64,000 nt of DNA from Myotis daubentonii (GCF_963259705.1 NC_081842.1:178935849-178999848), one strand, 5' to 3'; counted from the stretch's first letter, positions 10,255 through 21,200 are shown. Notes: a model not told the origin generated them from the sequence alone. Translations and numbers: made by a program.

Positions 10255-10530
10255 GCTAGCTCGCATCCTTGCTGTGTCCTCTCTGCTCCAGGTACACTGA
10301 ACGCTTACCATTCTCTGAACAGTCTAGGCTTCCTGTCCATACAGGACAGCATCTGCTGTTGCATTGCTTCTTCCTGAAACAGTCTTCTCCTCCTTTGCTT
10401 GGACAACTGTTGGCTGTAACGTTTCACTGAGAGGTGACTGCCTTTCCTGGCCACCCACCCCAATGGATTAGATGCCCCCACTGCTTTCTCACACATACTT
10501 CAATGTACTGTAGATGCCTGTTTCCTTATC
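10255..10530 (+). mobile_element. L2-like fragment
   Basis: Pyrimidine-rich sense text ('tgtcctctctgctccaggtacactgaacgcttacc') resembles the decayed 3' part of L2. Assignment is weak. Confidence 0.35.
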
Positions 10531-10534
10531 CATG

Positions 10535-10735
10535 CTACTAGTTCCTGTGTATTCAGTGCTCACAATGTGTCAGGTTGCTAGTAAGTATCCTTGTCTTCAT
10601 TTTATACACAGGGAAATTGAGCCAAGGAGAAGTTAAGTAATTGCCCAAGGTTATATAGCAAGTAAGTGATGGAGCTAGAATTTGAACCCAGGCAGTCTGC
10701 CTTCAGAACTTTCTCCTAACCACTACTGTTTGAAT
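10535..10735 (-). mobile_element. MIR SINE
   Basis: Reversed MIR with a clear core and head: GAAGTTAAGTAATTGCCC, AAGGTTATATAGCAAGTAAG and 'gaatttgaacccaggcagtctgccttcagaac'. Confidence 0.8.
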
Positions 10736-11249
10736 ATGGGCTATCCAGGATTGTATTCACAGGCTTCACACCATGCATGTCCAGAAAATATCTGATAAAA
10801 GATATTTTTTTTTTAGATAAAAAAAGATAGATAAAAGATGGATAAAAGAAGGCAAGTAAATGGAAGAATGAATGGAACAAGAAAGGGTAATGAGATTCCC
10901 ATGATGGGAGTTATTCAAGCAGAGGCCTGAGAGATATAGTGTAGTGTAGAGCACATTATTGCATCGTTTAGAGTGTAGGATTAGATAATCTCTAAGTTTT
11001 CTTTAAACTCTGTAATTTTTCCCTTTAGGCAAAAGAGCACCTAAGGTAGATTAAAGGTCACAAGTGTTTGGCTAATAGGTTTACCATCTCAATTTGCTAG
11101 TTGGTGGCTGTGGGATTAGGAAGGAGAACAGTCCTCCATTATAACTGGACAATTACTTTTTAATTCTTGGCCTCTTGTTTAAGGAGTTCAGCCCTCCCAA
11201 CATGGGTCCCCTTCTTAATTTAGGAATAGAAATGAATTCATACAGTAAC
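10736..11249. other. Unassigned sequence
   Basis: Includes a run of GATAAAAGAT-like units and a T-run at 10790-10860. No repeat family or exon recognised. Confidence 0.35.
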
Positions 11250-11254
11250 TAGTG

Positions 11255-11445
11255 GGCTATTGTATTGTGTTGGAAAGAGCCTTTGACTTGGAATCAGAAG
11301 AAATGACTGTGAACACCAGCTCTATTAAGAGCCTCAATGTTCTCATCTGGAAAATGGGACCACTAATACCTGCTCAGCCTATTTGCAGCCTCTTCATGAG
11401 GATCACATGACATGATGGGTAAAGTGCTTCAAAGATACAAAGCGC
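11255..11445 (+). mobile_element. MIR SINE
   Basis: TTGGAAAGAGCCTTTGACTT, GTTCTCATCTGGAAAATGGG, then ATGGGTAAAGTGCTTCAAAG, in sense order. Confidence 0.6.
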
Positions 11446-12595
11446 AGTCCTTTGGGGGAATTGTGGGCATTAGGTAATCAGTTCAGATCCCTCTCCTTCC
11501 GCTTCCTTTCCTGGATCCTCCAGAAGAGGGTGGGTGGGGGAAGGCAAAAGAAAGGGCCAAATGAGGAAGAAGGAACAATTCCCCAGAATCCTAAATTCTA
11601 TCTCAGGACCTTAACAGACTGTAAAATTGTTATTTAAAGTGATTTATTGCAAAATAAAAGCTCTCTGTTCTCAGCAGAAAGCATCCTTAAAGATCTTGCA
11701 TATGATTTCATAAAACTCTGTGGCATCTTTTCAATTCCTTCTCGGGGCTGGTGGGCCCAGAGCCCAGCATGCTGATGAAGTGGAGAGGCAGCTGAGACTC
11801 AGAAGGAGGAAGTCCAAACACTCTTGCCCTGGGATTAAGGAATTCCAGGCACCTGAGATCGCTGGAGTATAACTGGAATTCTAATCAAATGAGGCTTTTG
11901 GGGGGCGGGGCGTGGGGAGGGTGATGGTATGGGAATGGAGGTGGTGTGTGGGGAAGTATAGGTTCCCAAGTTAGCTGTGGGAATGGCTCCAAAAGACTTT
12001 TTTTATCAACCCAGTATTTTGCTGCCTTTTCACAATATGGGTTTGCTTGTGGGCAGCTGCAGGCAAAACTGGGAAGGAAGTATAGCTTTCAAAGCTCCCA
12101 GATCTCTTGGCTTGAACAGGACCTTCACTGAGGGTTGCTGAACACCTGGCCAGAGCTCAGTGGCCCTGGCCTCCCTATCTGCCCTTTACAACTGAGAACC
12201 TTTGAATGCAAGGTCTGTAAGGAACCTTGACAGTCATATAATCCAGTGACATGAAAATGAGATCTAGAGAGAGAACTGTTCCAAAGCCATGAAGCTAAGA
12301 ATAGAATCATGGGATCTATGTCCTGAAGCATAGAAGTCATCAGTTTAATATCCCTCTCTCCAAGAAATCACTATATTAACCAAGAAAAATGGTGGTCTGG
12401 CTTCCATTTGAATGCATATGGCAACAGAGAGCTCACCATCTCAGGAGATAAGCCATTGCATGGTCAGACAGCCATGCTGGTTGGCAAGGTCTTCCTTGTG
12501 TAAAGCCCAAAATGGCCTCTGCACAGCATCCAGGGGGAATAGGGCTCCCTAGGTTTTTGTTTCTTTTTCCTTTTGCGCAAAGGTGCTCTATCATC
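11446..12595. other. Unassigned sequence
   Basis: No exon recognised. It holds a G-rich stretch at 11900-11920. A diverged MIR-like stretch at 12180-12350 (CAAGGTCTGTAAGGAACC) is too weak to call. Confidence 0.35.
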
Positions 12596-12599
12596 CGTA

Positions 12600-12830
12600 C
12601 AAATATTCTCAGCTCTCTGGGGCTTAATCTCATCTGTGCAAAGGGGATTCTGATATAAATACCTCCTAAGAGTGTTATAAGAATTCAGTGACACGTTTTA
12701 GACAGCATTTAACTTAAAACAGACAAATGCTCAACAGATGCTATTTTTATTATATGTAAAATGGGGCTACTTACTAACAGTTTCTGTGGGTATCACATAA
12801 TGTACTTTATGTAAAACACCTAGGGAATGC
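12600..12830 (+). mobile_element. MIR fragments, possibly two
   Basis: First piece: CTCATCTGTGCAAAGGGGAT...TCCTAAGAGTGTTATAAG. Second piece: GTAAAATGGGGCTACTTAC...ATGTAAAACACCTAGGG. The repeated core suggests two adjacent sense copies. Confidence 0.5.
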
Positions 12831-12854
12831 TTCACAGAGGAGGGAACCGATGAA

Positions 12855-13022
12855 TATGCTTCTTTTCTTAGCATTGTCCACCTTTTCACATGACTACCTC
12901 TGTGCATGTCTTAGCTCCTATATTACACTTTAAGCTACTTAAAGACAAGATTTGCGTCTAATTCTTCTGTGTTCTTCCAAGGACATGGCTTTAGAGGGAC
13001 TTCTATGTGTATTGAATGAATA
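12855..13022 (+). mobile_element. L2 LINE 3' end
   Basis: 'cctatattacactttaagctacttaaagacaagatttgcgtc' followed by TTGAATGAATAC fits the L2 3' tail. Confidence 0.6.
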
Positions 13023-13204
13023 CAGGAAGTTCCCACGGCCCCATATCACTCCACATGAGGTCACACTCAACAAAGTACAGGTCTGAGGCTCTGAGGGGAT
13101 TGAGTTCCTACTGTGTGTCTTGTAGCACCCACAGCAACACTTCTCAAAGCTCCTTTTTATCCTTCTCAACTCCATACTCCTTTCATCTCTCCAAAACCAA
13201 AATT

Positions 13205-13429
13205 ATTTTTTTAATATTTATTATTATTATTTAATTGATTTCAGAGCAGAAGGGAGGGCGAGAGAGATAGAAGCATCAATGTTGAGAGAGAACCATTGAT
13301 TAGCTGCCTCCTGCACTCCCCACATGGAGGATTGAGCCTGTAATCCGGTCATGTGCCCTGACTGGGAATTGAACCGTGACCTCCTGATTCATAGGTTGAT
13401 GCTCAACCACTGAGCCACGCTGGCTGGGC
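13205..13429 (-). mobile_element. Ves SINE
   Basis: Reversed copy with an A/T-rich tail (13206-13232). The body is TTTCAGAGCAGAAGGGAGGG and the head ends CTCAACCACTGAGCCACGC. Target duplications AAAACCAAAATT (13193-13204) and AAAGCCAAAATT (13430-13441) differ at one base. Confidence 0.95.
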
Positions 13430-13559
13430 AAAGCCAAAATTCTTAAATACCTCAGTTTGATTATTTTTTCTTTCTTACCCTGCCCTTACTTCTCATTATA
13501 ATATAAATTGATACCCTCTTTTGTTCCTCTTTTTGTTTCTCTTCTGCTCCTCATTAACT

Positions 13560-14440
13560 ACATTTTCCATTTATTCATTCCTTTAATAAATATTTTGACA
13601 GGCACTGCTCAGAATACCCGGGATAGAGCAATGAACAACACAGACAGTGTCCCTGCTCTCTAATGAAGCTTACATTTTAGTAGAGGAGAGAGAAAATAAA
13701 TACAAATAAATGACTATTATAATCTAATAAAATACTGCCTGTAATGAAGTAATGTGATATTAACTTGAATCAGGGGACACTGCTAGATTGTCTAGGGAAG
13801 GCTTATATGAGGAAGTATCAACTGAGGCGAGACTTGAATGATAAGGATTTAATCACATGAAAGTATGGAAGAAGAATATTCTAGACAAAGAGAAGAGCAA
13901 GAGCAAGTGCAAAGGTCCTGAGGTAGGGATGAACCTCTCTGTTAGGTCGTTGGGTCTCAAACTTGAGCATCATCAGAATCACCTGGAGGGCTTATTAAAC
14001 CACAGATTGCTAGTCCTATCCCAGGAGTTTCTGTTCAGTATGCCTGGGGTGGGGCTGAAAAATTTGCATGTCTAACTTGGATCAAGGACTACACTTTGAG
14101 AACCATCAAGTGAGAGATACAGAATGTCAGTGTGGATGGAGCTCAGTGAGTGAGGAGGCAACTGGCAGGAATGGAGGACCGAGAAGCAGGTGGAGGCTGG
14201 ATCATGTTGGTCTTTGTAACACAGTAAGAAGTTTGGATTTTCTTCAGAGGGCGCTTGGAAGCCATATGTGTTTGGAAAGGTTTTTAGTAGGGAACTGACT
14301 TGATTTCTCAACCATTACTGTGGCTGCTCCAGGGAGAGTGCATTTCAGTGGATGAGAGTGGAAACAGGGACATCTGGTTGGACCAAAAATCCCCTGGGGG
14401 AAGGGGCAACATCACCCCAGGCTGAGAACCACTGGTGGTG
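13560..14440 (-). mobile_element. L2 LINE, reversed, split by MER5A
   Basis: Antisense L2 order: 'caggcactgctcagaatacccgggatagagcaatgaacaacacagac', GAAGCTTACATTTTAGTAG, then AGCAAGAGCAAGTGCAAAGG before the MER5A at 13946. After it comes 'agaagtttggattttcttcag' and TTTAGTAGGGAACTGACTTG. Confidence 0.72.
13946..14110 (+). mobile_element. MER5A hAT-Charlie MITE
   Basis: Sense MER5A: GGGTCTCAAACTTGAGCATC, CAGAATCACCTGGAGGGC, TTTCTGTTCAGTATGCCTGG, GAAAAATTTGCATGTCTAAC, and the closing ACACTTTGAGAACCATCAAG. It is nested inside an older L2. Confidence 0.85.
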
Positions 14441-14444
14441 GGGA

Positions 14445-14605
14445 TTCATTCATCTTTCTTTAATTTATTTATGAAATATCCATTGATGCTAGCAAATACC
14501 CATGTGCTCGGATTATAGTAGGTGTCAGGACATGGCTGTGAACAAAACAGACTAAGACTAAAACTCATCATGGAGTTTACATTTCTAGTGGACAGAAAAG
14601 AGGTG
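14445..14605 (-). mobile_element. L2 fragment, reversed
   Basis: 'ggtgtcaggacatggctgtgaacaaaacagac' and CATGGAGTTTACATTTCTAG match the antisense L2 end. Confidence 0.6.
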
Positions 14606-14919
14606 GAAGGTGACTACAGACCTCAGTGACCCAGTGGTGTTTAACATAACCACTCTCTCAGATCCACAGCACAGAAATCTCACAAAGACAGAAGTCTCCC
14701 TGGGGGGTGGGGGTAGGGGAGTTAAATATACGAAGGGAACATCCTCTTTAGCAGGTAGAGGTTGCAGGGAGGTGGGAGAGGAGAGGAAGGAGGACGCAGG
14801 AGCACTTACATATGAATACTTTTGTCCTAGAAGTATGGATGCATTTCTGGAGACTAGAGCTAGACAGTAACCCTAGGCAAAAGCTCACAGTTCTCTTCTC
14901 CTCTGCTGCTAGCAGTGAT

Positions 14920-15105
14920 CCCCTTAGCACACCTGCCCTGTGTCAGGCACTTTCACTGGCACTGTAGGTAGACCATCAGATAGGTGTCACTTGATATTGT
15001 TTATCCAGTTGAGAAAATGGGTCCAGAGAGGTTAAGTAACTTTTTTAAGGTCACACAGCTGGTGAGGAGCATGGTCAAGCTTTCTACTCTCAAACTCATG
15101 GTATT
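14920..15105 (-). mobile_element. MIR SINE
   Basis: 'gtgtcaggcactttcactggcact', GAGAAAATGGGTCCAGAGAG, then GTTAAGTAAC and GGTCACACAGCTGGTGAGG in reversed MIR order. Confidence 0.7.
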
Positions 15106-15785
15106 TTCATTAAACTTGGCCACTATGAATCATTTTCTTCTGTAGCTTCATGGGGATGAGAGGTAGAGTCTGAGATGATGGTGGTAGTGGTGATGGTGGG
15201 GGGATTATACTATCTTTCATAATTATCCTGGAGCAGCGAGTCAGAGAGAATCAGAGCAGGTGCTAAAGGAGCTGACCTCAAAGGCCACTTCCCCTGAAGA
15301 GCCAGGGGCCAGCGGGCCATTGTCATGGTGGCATATATTTCTAGTGCAATTATCCCGTCCTCCTCTTACAACTCTCTCAGAAGTTCCTTCCGTGATCATT
15401 AAAACTAGCTCTGGGCTGCGGCTTTGAAAGCGACCAGAACCGCCCAGGGCTGGATCCTGTCCTCGTTATGCAGGGACGGCTTTCCAGGGACTTCAACAGG
15501 ATTTCCGCCTCGTTACAAATTGAGAGAGCTGTGACCAGGCCGTGCCAATTACAGGTGGGCGCTTCTCAAAGCGCTTGTTCTCTTTTGCTTTCAGAGATCC
15601 TAAGATTTCCAGCTGCATTTAAACTCAAAGGCTTTCCCGAGTCTCAAATGATCTGACACAAGCCTGCAGGTCACAAGAGCGGGAGCTGAGAAAGGACAAA
15701 GGAGGGAGCAGGCGACAGAGAGAGAAGCCAGTATCCACAGTGGCTCGACAACTTGGGGGTTGATGGTCTCAAGCTGGCTGTCCTG
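15106..15785. other. Non-repeat sequence, possibly containing a conserved noncoding block
   Basis: Free of recognised transposons. The part at 15320-15610 keeps more CpG than its neighbours and has no decayed-repeat look. No splice-bounded coding exon could be supported. Confidence 0.25.
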
Positions 15786-15789
15786 CTCT

Positions 15790-15930
15790 GCCACAACGTT
15801 ACCAAGGTACTTGATCTCCCTGTGCCTCAGTTTCCTTTTCTGAGATGAATTGGGGGGGGGGGGATTAAGTGATGTCATGCACATCAAGCACCTAGCACGG
15901 TGCCCAGCACTTGGTGGCAATAAGAAATAC
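15790..15930 (+). mobile_element. MIR SINE with poly-G interruption
   Basis: CTCCCTGTGCCTCAGTTTCC, a G run at 15852-15863, then CATCAAGCACCTAGCACGG and GTGCCCAGCACTTGGTGG. Confidence 0.7.
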
Positions 15931-16039
15931 TGTCATTTGGGCGAAGGCTGTTCTCCTGAGACCAGGTCTATTCTCTCCCTGAGTCACGATCAGTCACCAG
16001 CTTCCTAGATCAAAGCAAAGGGTGCTGAGTGGTAGTTAG

Positions 16040-16123
16040 AAGAGAGCCACACAGCCCTGTGAGATGGGGCAAGCCTCTGAGCCCCAGTTTCCTCATCCAT
16101 GAAATGGGATGATAATGATAATA
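16040..16123 (+). mobile_element. MIR fragment interrupted by the mariner-like MITE
   Basis: AGCCCCAGTTTCCTCATCC, then ATGAAATGGGATGATAATG, is a sense MIR core. It runs directly into the TA target site at 16122-16123. Confidence 0.65.
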
Positions 16124-16403
16124 CAGTGGGGCCTTGACTTATGAGTGTCCCAACTAACGAGTTTTTCGAGATACGAGCCGTCTCTCGGCCGATTTTTTGC
16201 TTTGAGTTGCGAGCTAAAATTCGGATTACGAGCCAGCTTCAGATACCCCACCGCTAGTTGGCACAGCGAACGTCACAGTGAACACCACAACATCAGCCCA
16301 GCATCACGTGTCTCACTCGTTCACTGTTGATTTGACATACAAGTAATTTGAGTTACGAGCTCTGTCATGGAACGAATTAAACTCGTAAGTCAAGGCCCCA
16401 CTG
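16124..16403. mobile_element. Mariner/Tc1-like MITE, 280 bp
   Basis: Starts CAGTGGGGCCTTGACTTA and ends with its reverse complement. The terminal inverted repeat is 23 bp with one mismatch. TA duplications flank it at 16122-16123 and 16404-16405. The interior repeats TACGAGC-like motifs, for example near 16174, 16228 and 16355. It encodes no transposase, so it would depend on an enzyme supplied elsewhere. The family name is not assigned. Confidence 0.88.
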
Positions 16404-16411
16404 TACTCACT

Positions 16412-16870
16412 TGCTCCTCCATGTATTCATCCATTCATCATTCTCTGAGTGCTCTCCCTCCGCTAGGCTCTGTGATACAATGAACAGGAGAGATGATGGC
16501 CCTTCCTTAAGGAGTTTACACTCTGAAGAGGCAGTCTTACAATAAAAATTAAGGCAAACAACACAGAGTAGATGTGCAGATTGTGATCAGTGCTCTGAGA
16601 GAACTACAATGGATAATGTGACAAAGAGTGTCTGGGACAAATGTTCCTTAAATTGGGTGGTCAAAGAAGGACTTTTTGAGGTGCGGCACTGGAGTGATGA
16701 GGAGACAGCTATGAGATGAATGGGGTTAGGGACAGTATTCCAGGCAGAGGGAATAGCAAGTGCAAAGGCCCGAGATGATCCAAGGGCTTGGCTTGTTTGA
16801 GGAATAGATGGCAGGGAGTATTGCTAGGAGTGGAGTGAGAAGGTGGGAGGGTCATTAGTGGGAAAGGATC
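16412..16870 (-). mobile_element. L2 LINE, reversed 3' portion
   Basis: Antisense L2 landmarks: AAGGAGTTTACACTCTGAAG at 16508, CAGTATTCCAGGCAGAGG and 'aatagcaagtgcaaaggcccgag' at 16732-16775, and 'tattgctaggagtggagtgag' at 16819. Confidence 0.75.
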
Positions 16871-16871
16871 C

Positions 16872-16922
16872 TGTGGGATTAAATGTGATGATGTGTGGGA
16901 TTAAATGTGATGATGTGTGGGA
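16872..16922. repeat. 22-bp tandem duplication
   Basis: Positions 16872-16893 are repeated exactly at 16894-16915, and 7 further matching bases follow. The unit contains TTAAATGTGATGATG. Replication slippage is the simple explanation. Confidence 0.95.
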
Positions 16923-17570
16923 ATAAGGCTCATAAACTGCAAAGCCCTGACCACAGGGAGTTAGGATGATTGACATGGTGAGAGAGCCTGTTGGGCCCGC
17001 CTGGGATCACTGGCCCAGCAAGAAGATGAATGTGGGCTGCAAGGTCTTGGGAATGGTGGAAGAGGGAAAAGCAAGCATAGAGGAATGAGGAGAGAGGAGT
17101 GTGGGAGGGAGCATGGATGGGCTGCTTTTTCCTGGACACCCATTGCTCCCTAAGCTTTGTGCAAAAGAGTGCTCCTCCTCATTGCATCTCCTCGGCCACT
17201 CCAGGGCCAGAGATGGGAACTTCACTGTAGAAGGTTTAGGGACTTACTTGGGTTGCAGACAAACTTGGATTTGAACCTGAATTCTTAGGATCCCTGAAGT
17301 TGGCTTGCAACTTCTGCCACATACTGCTTCCTATTTCCAGCCAAGGCTCCTGCATCTGCAGGCACACTTCCAGAAGCATGTGGAGGAGACAGGCTAATCG
17401 AGGTGGCCCTGGGGACCTTGGACATGCTGGCCCTAGCTGCCTTGAGGGACTGTGCAGTGAACATATGACTGGTCCTGATTATCATAGAGATGAGACGTGA
17501 GGAATCCAGGACTCATTTAAAGATGACATGGCCCAGCCTCTCCACTTCATCTTATAACCATCCACTAAGG
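16923..17570. other. Unassigned sequence
   Basis: Overlapping short frames occur on both strands (16930-17225, 17285-17500) without recognisable domains. No repeat recognised. Confidence 0.35.
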
Positions 17571-17804
17571 CAGTGATGGCAAACCTGTGACACGCGTGTC
17601 AGAGGTGACATGCGATCTCATTTTTTTGGTTGATTTTTCTTTGTTAAATGGCATTTAAATATATAAAATGAATATCAAAAATATAAATCTTTGTTTTACT
17701 ATGGTTGCAAATATCAAAAAATTTCTATATGTGACATGGCACCAGAGCTAAGTTAGGGTTTTTCAAAATGCTGACACGCCGAGCTCAAAAGGTTCCCATC
17801 ACTG
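17571..17804. mobile_element. Nonautonomous hAT MITE, 234 bp
   Basis: Ends are CAGTGATGGCAAACCT and the complement of CAGTGATGGGAACCT. A shared subterminal GCGTGTCA lies on both arms. The interior is AT-rich. An imperfect 8-bp target duplication (CACTAAGG at 17563-17570, TACTAGGG at 17805-17812; 6 of 8) is typical of hAT. No transposase coding. Confidence 0.88.
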
Positions 17805-18254
17805 TACTAGGGCCTTGGTCTTTCAATAGGAACTTAGTGCTTGTGAAATCTGACCCCAAAATGTGGTGTCTTATCAGGAAATCTCAAATATACATTTTGT
17901 CCCCAAATAGTCTCTTAGATTTGGGGGCAGGAGGGACTTTTGTCTCATGCCTGCTTTTTGTTGTGTTGACATGCAGTCCAAGCAAGTCACTCAGTCAGCT
18001 TGCTTAGTGCCAGTGATGTGGGTCTCACTACTTCCCTGGAAGGTGCACAAGTTGGCCCTGAGAAAGTTCTTTGCACTAAGCAGAAATCTGCTAACTACCA
18101 CCTGTTGGCCCTAGTTCTGCTTTTGAGAATCCACAGTGCAAGTCTGGTATCTATTTTCTGGGATAACCCTTCACATGTTCTTTGGAATCTTCTCCAGACC
18201 AAAGAAGTCCAAGTGTTTCCATAATGTACATGTCCATCATCCTCTTTGCAGCTC

Positions 18255-18320
18255 AGAGTAGTAAAGAATGAAGATCTTGGAATCAGAAGACCAAGGTTCA
18301 AAACCCTGTTAGTCACTTAT
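18255..18320 (+). mobile_element. MIR head fragment
   Basis: 'gatcttggaatcagaagaccaaggttcaaaaccctg' resembles the sense MIR head. A TGTGTG-rich stretch follows. Confidence 0.5.
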
Positions 18321-18439
18321 GCCTGTGCAAGTATTCAAAAGTCTGTGTGTGCACACACATGTGTGTGTACATGAAAGCATAGTTTCTAGCCTATGTAAGG
18401 ACAAGAATGTAGTGGCAGGGGATACTTATGTTTTCTATC

Positions 18440-18640
18440 CCAGCTCCCACTTGGCCACTTGCACAATGTTTTCAACTTCTCTGTGCCTTGGTTTCCTGAC
18501 CTGGAAAATGGGGAAAAATAATTATCTCTGCAAAATGGCACCTACCTCATAGGGCGGTTGAGAAGATTAAACAAGATAATGCATGTGATGCTTACATAGG
18601 CCTAAGACATAGTCACTGCTCCATAGGTGTAGGTCACTTT
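18440..18640 (+). mobile_element. MIR SINE
   Basis: TCTCTGTGCCTTGGTTTCC, GACCTGGAAAATGGGG and 'cacctacctcatagggcggttgagaagatt' in sense order. Confidence 0.78.
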
Positions 18641-18654
18641 CTTACTATCTGCTG

Positions 18655-18850
18655 ATGGTGTGGCATGAGGGGTACAGACATGGGAGCGGAGCCCTGGGGT
18701 TAGGTTTAGGCTCTGCCTCTTACAATAGTGCGACTTGGACAAGCCATGCCTCCCTTCCTTCTGTACAATGGAGGTGACAGTGTCTATTTGGAAATATTAG
18801 AAACCATTTGCACATCTACTATGCTTGGCACATATGGACACTTAGGAAAT
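18655..18850 (+). mobile_element. MIR SINE
   Basis: 'gccctggggttaggtttaggctctgcctcttacaatagtgcgacttgg', then GCTTGGCACATATGGACAC near the tail. A second sense MIR directly after the previous one. Confidence 0.62.
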
Positions 18851-18899
18851 GGAGCAAGTAGGGATGTGGGAGGAGGAAAGCTTCTCCAGGAAGAAGGAA

Positions 18900-19255
18900 C
18901 AGCAGCAGGAACAACAGCAGGGAGGTTGAGAACAGCCTGGCGTGCACAGATGTGTCTCTCGATGGGATGAGGAATGGCGGGAAGGAAGAAGAGAGATGTA
19001 GAGAAGTCCAGATCATGGAGGATCCTTTTTGCCAGAAGAGGTGCTTGAACTCCATCCTATGTCTGTTTGGACTCTGTGAATGGTTTTAAGTGGAGAAGGT
19101 GAAAACAGTTGCCCTGTTGAGGGATCATCCCAGTGTCTGTGGAGGATGGATTGGAATCCTTGTGTCCAGAGTCAGGGCTCAGGCAGAAGAGCCGATGGTG
19201 GGTTGAGAGAGGGCTGCGGCAGCTGGAAAGAGAGAGGGAACTGCTCTGTGACTGC
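18900..19255 (-). mobile_element. L2 LINE, reversed (part 1)
   Basis: 'ccagatcatggaggatcc' at 19010 and 'gaatggttttaagtgga' at 19078 match the antisense L2 order. The same L2 appears to resume after the MIR at 19260. Confidence 0.55.
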
Positions 19256-19259
19256 TAAT

Positions 19260-19415
19260 GACTAGCGATATTTATCGAGGGTTTACTGTAGGCCAGGAAT
19301 GCACATATTAACTCATTTCATTATCTTAACAACTTATCAGATAGGCACTGTTATCTCCATGTTATGGATGCAGAAATTGAGGCACAAGATTAGGAAAAGT
19401 AAAGGAGACAAAATT
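19260..19415 (-). mobile_element. MIR SINE nested in L2
   Basis: Reversed MIR: ATTTATCGAGGGTTTACTG, 'attaactcatttcattatcttaacaac', then GGATGCAGAAATTGAGGCAC. Confidence 0.7.
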
Positions 19416-19419
19416 CATA

Positions 19420-19700
19420 TTCATAGGCCATGGCGAGTGATTTGATATGGGGTGGAGCAGTATGTGGTCCCCAGGTTTCAGGCTGGGATGTCTGGCTGGG
19501 AACCTAGGAGAAGGAGCAGGTGGGGAAAGAGGTGGGAAGAGGATGGGTTGTGTCAGTGGCTTGTGTGAGAGGCAGTGGGACATCAGGTGGATGGGTGCTT
19601 TGGATGTTCGGTGTGTAGAGCTCAGAGGACTGCATGGACATGGAAGTTTGGGCTTCAGCATTTTTAGAGGAATCGTGAAGCCGAGTGGGAGAGAGAACCT
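19420..19700 (-). mobile_element. L2 LINE, reversed (part 2)
   Basis: 'gtgggacatcaggtggatgggtgctttgg' and 'tagagctcagaggactgcatggacatggaagtttggg' correspond to the next antisense L2 block, so the MIR split one older L2. Confidence 0.6.
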
Positions 19701-19990
19701 TCTCTGGGAAATGTGACAGGTGGCGAGGCAGATAAGGCCTGAGTCTCGTGCATGCTGACCTTCACAGACATTTTCCATCTCCCAAATCCAAAGCCTGTTT
19801 CATTCCTAGCACCCGGACCCAACTCTCGGGCAAGGGTATCGGCTACAGGCTGCATGCCTCTCCAAAGCTGTAATTTCCACTTGTGGGGGGATTAACATAA
19901 TTCACAGGGGAAGTGGCAGAACAACCAATCCCCAAACCTTTAAGGGACAGGAATCTTGTGCCTGGCTTTGTCTGGGGCGCCACCCAGGTT
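19701..19990. other. Unassigned sequence
   Basis: No repeat or exon recognised. Confidence 0.35.
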
Positions 19991-19994
19991 CCCA

Positions 19995-20256
19995 GTGAAT
20001 CCTTTCAGGTCCAGGACCTTGAGTGACACCAGCTTCCCCTCACCCTCTGCCTCCCTTTCTTTTCCTCTGCCTCTCTCTTGTCCTCTGTTTCTCTGTCTCC
20101 CTGTGGCTTCATCTCTGCCTGTCCCTGTCTTTGTCCCACTGTTCTGTCTCTCCACTTGCCTTTCTCTCCCTGTCTCAGACATGTTCTTTCTCTATTTGCC
20201 TCACTCTGTCTCTTACTCCGTTTCCGAGTCTCTCTGCAACTTCTGTGTGTCTATGT

Positions 20257-20300
<44 letters not shown>

Positions 20301-20450
20301 ACCCCTCTCTCTATGTCTGACTCTGTATGCCGGTGACTCTCCCTTTGTCTCTGAATCTCTTGTCTTTGTCTGTGCCTGCCCCTCCTCACTACCTCGGTGC
20401 TTTCTTTCTCTCCTTTCCCTCCTCCTCCCCCTCTCCTGCCTCTAGGAAGA
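19995..20450. repeat. Long CT-rich (polypyrimidine) tract with (TC)n core
   Basis: About 450 bp are dominated by C and T on the plus strand. A pure TC run covers 20262-20298. Overlapping open frames of up to 140 residues are low-complexity S/L/C/P strings created by the composition and are not genes. Confidence 0.9.
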
Positions 20451-21035
20451 GGGCAGAGATCACTGGATAGGATTGGACGTCATTAAAAGCAAAAAAAGGA
20501 GAAAGAACTGCTTTTCTTCTGCTTGCCCCTGGGGAATGCCTAACAATGAGAGACACTTTGGTGGGTAATCGATAGGAACAAGATGCAACAAGACATCTTT
20601 GTTGGGCAGAGACAGTGGCCCTTTCCTTTGACCCCAGCCCCTGGGAATGGCTGGCCCTTGGACCAGGCTCAAACGGAGTGAATCACAGTGGAGTCCCTTG
20701 AAGTGTGAGCCCGGCACATCCTGACCCAGGGCACCTCATTTCCATCACCTCCTCTCCCTCCCTCCCTTCCTCCTCCCCCTTGCACGACTTCAGGAATACC
20801 ATGAATAGAAAGAGACATGGTAATGGGCAGGGCTGAGATTGTAGCCAGCACAGGCTGGCTAATAATCAGTCTTTAGCTGGAACAAGTGTCTTAATCTTTT
20901 TAAGCCCAAAGTTCCTTCTGTGTAAATTAGGGAGACTGTACCTGCAATCCATTCTAGGCAAGGCAGCCAGCTTTCTCTTGGCATAACAAAGTTGATCATC
21001 GTCACTAGACTTTAGTAAAAGGCAAATGAAAAACT
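20451..21035. other. Unassigned sequence
   Basis: Contains a short CCTCCC-rich patch near 20748-20780. No exon or confident repeat. Confidence 0.35.
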
Positions 21036-21044
21036 CAGTGAGAT

Positions 21045-21200
21045 GCCTCCCCCACCCAGACCCCCACAGCGTGGGTCACATCTGTCTTTTCACTACTGAA
21101 TCCTAGCACCAAGCTCACAGGAGGTGCTTAATAAGCCCAGGTGGTATCACACACAGTAGGTGCTTCGTAAGTGTCTGTCAAGTGAATGGACCTGCCTGCT
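21045..21200 (+). mobile_element. L2 LINE 3' end fragment
   Basis: 'gaatcctagcaccaagctcacaggaggtgcttaataag', then 'agtaggtgcttcgtaagtgtctgtcaagtgaatgg'. The terminal motif appears twice, which suggests a partial duplication or two adjacent L2 tails. Confidence 0.55.

Noticed and set aside
20023..20445. 140-residue S/L/C-rich frame
   Set aside because: It lies entirely in a CT-rich tract with a (TC)n core.
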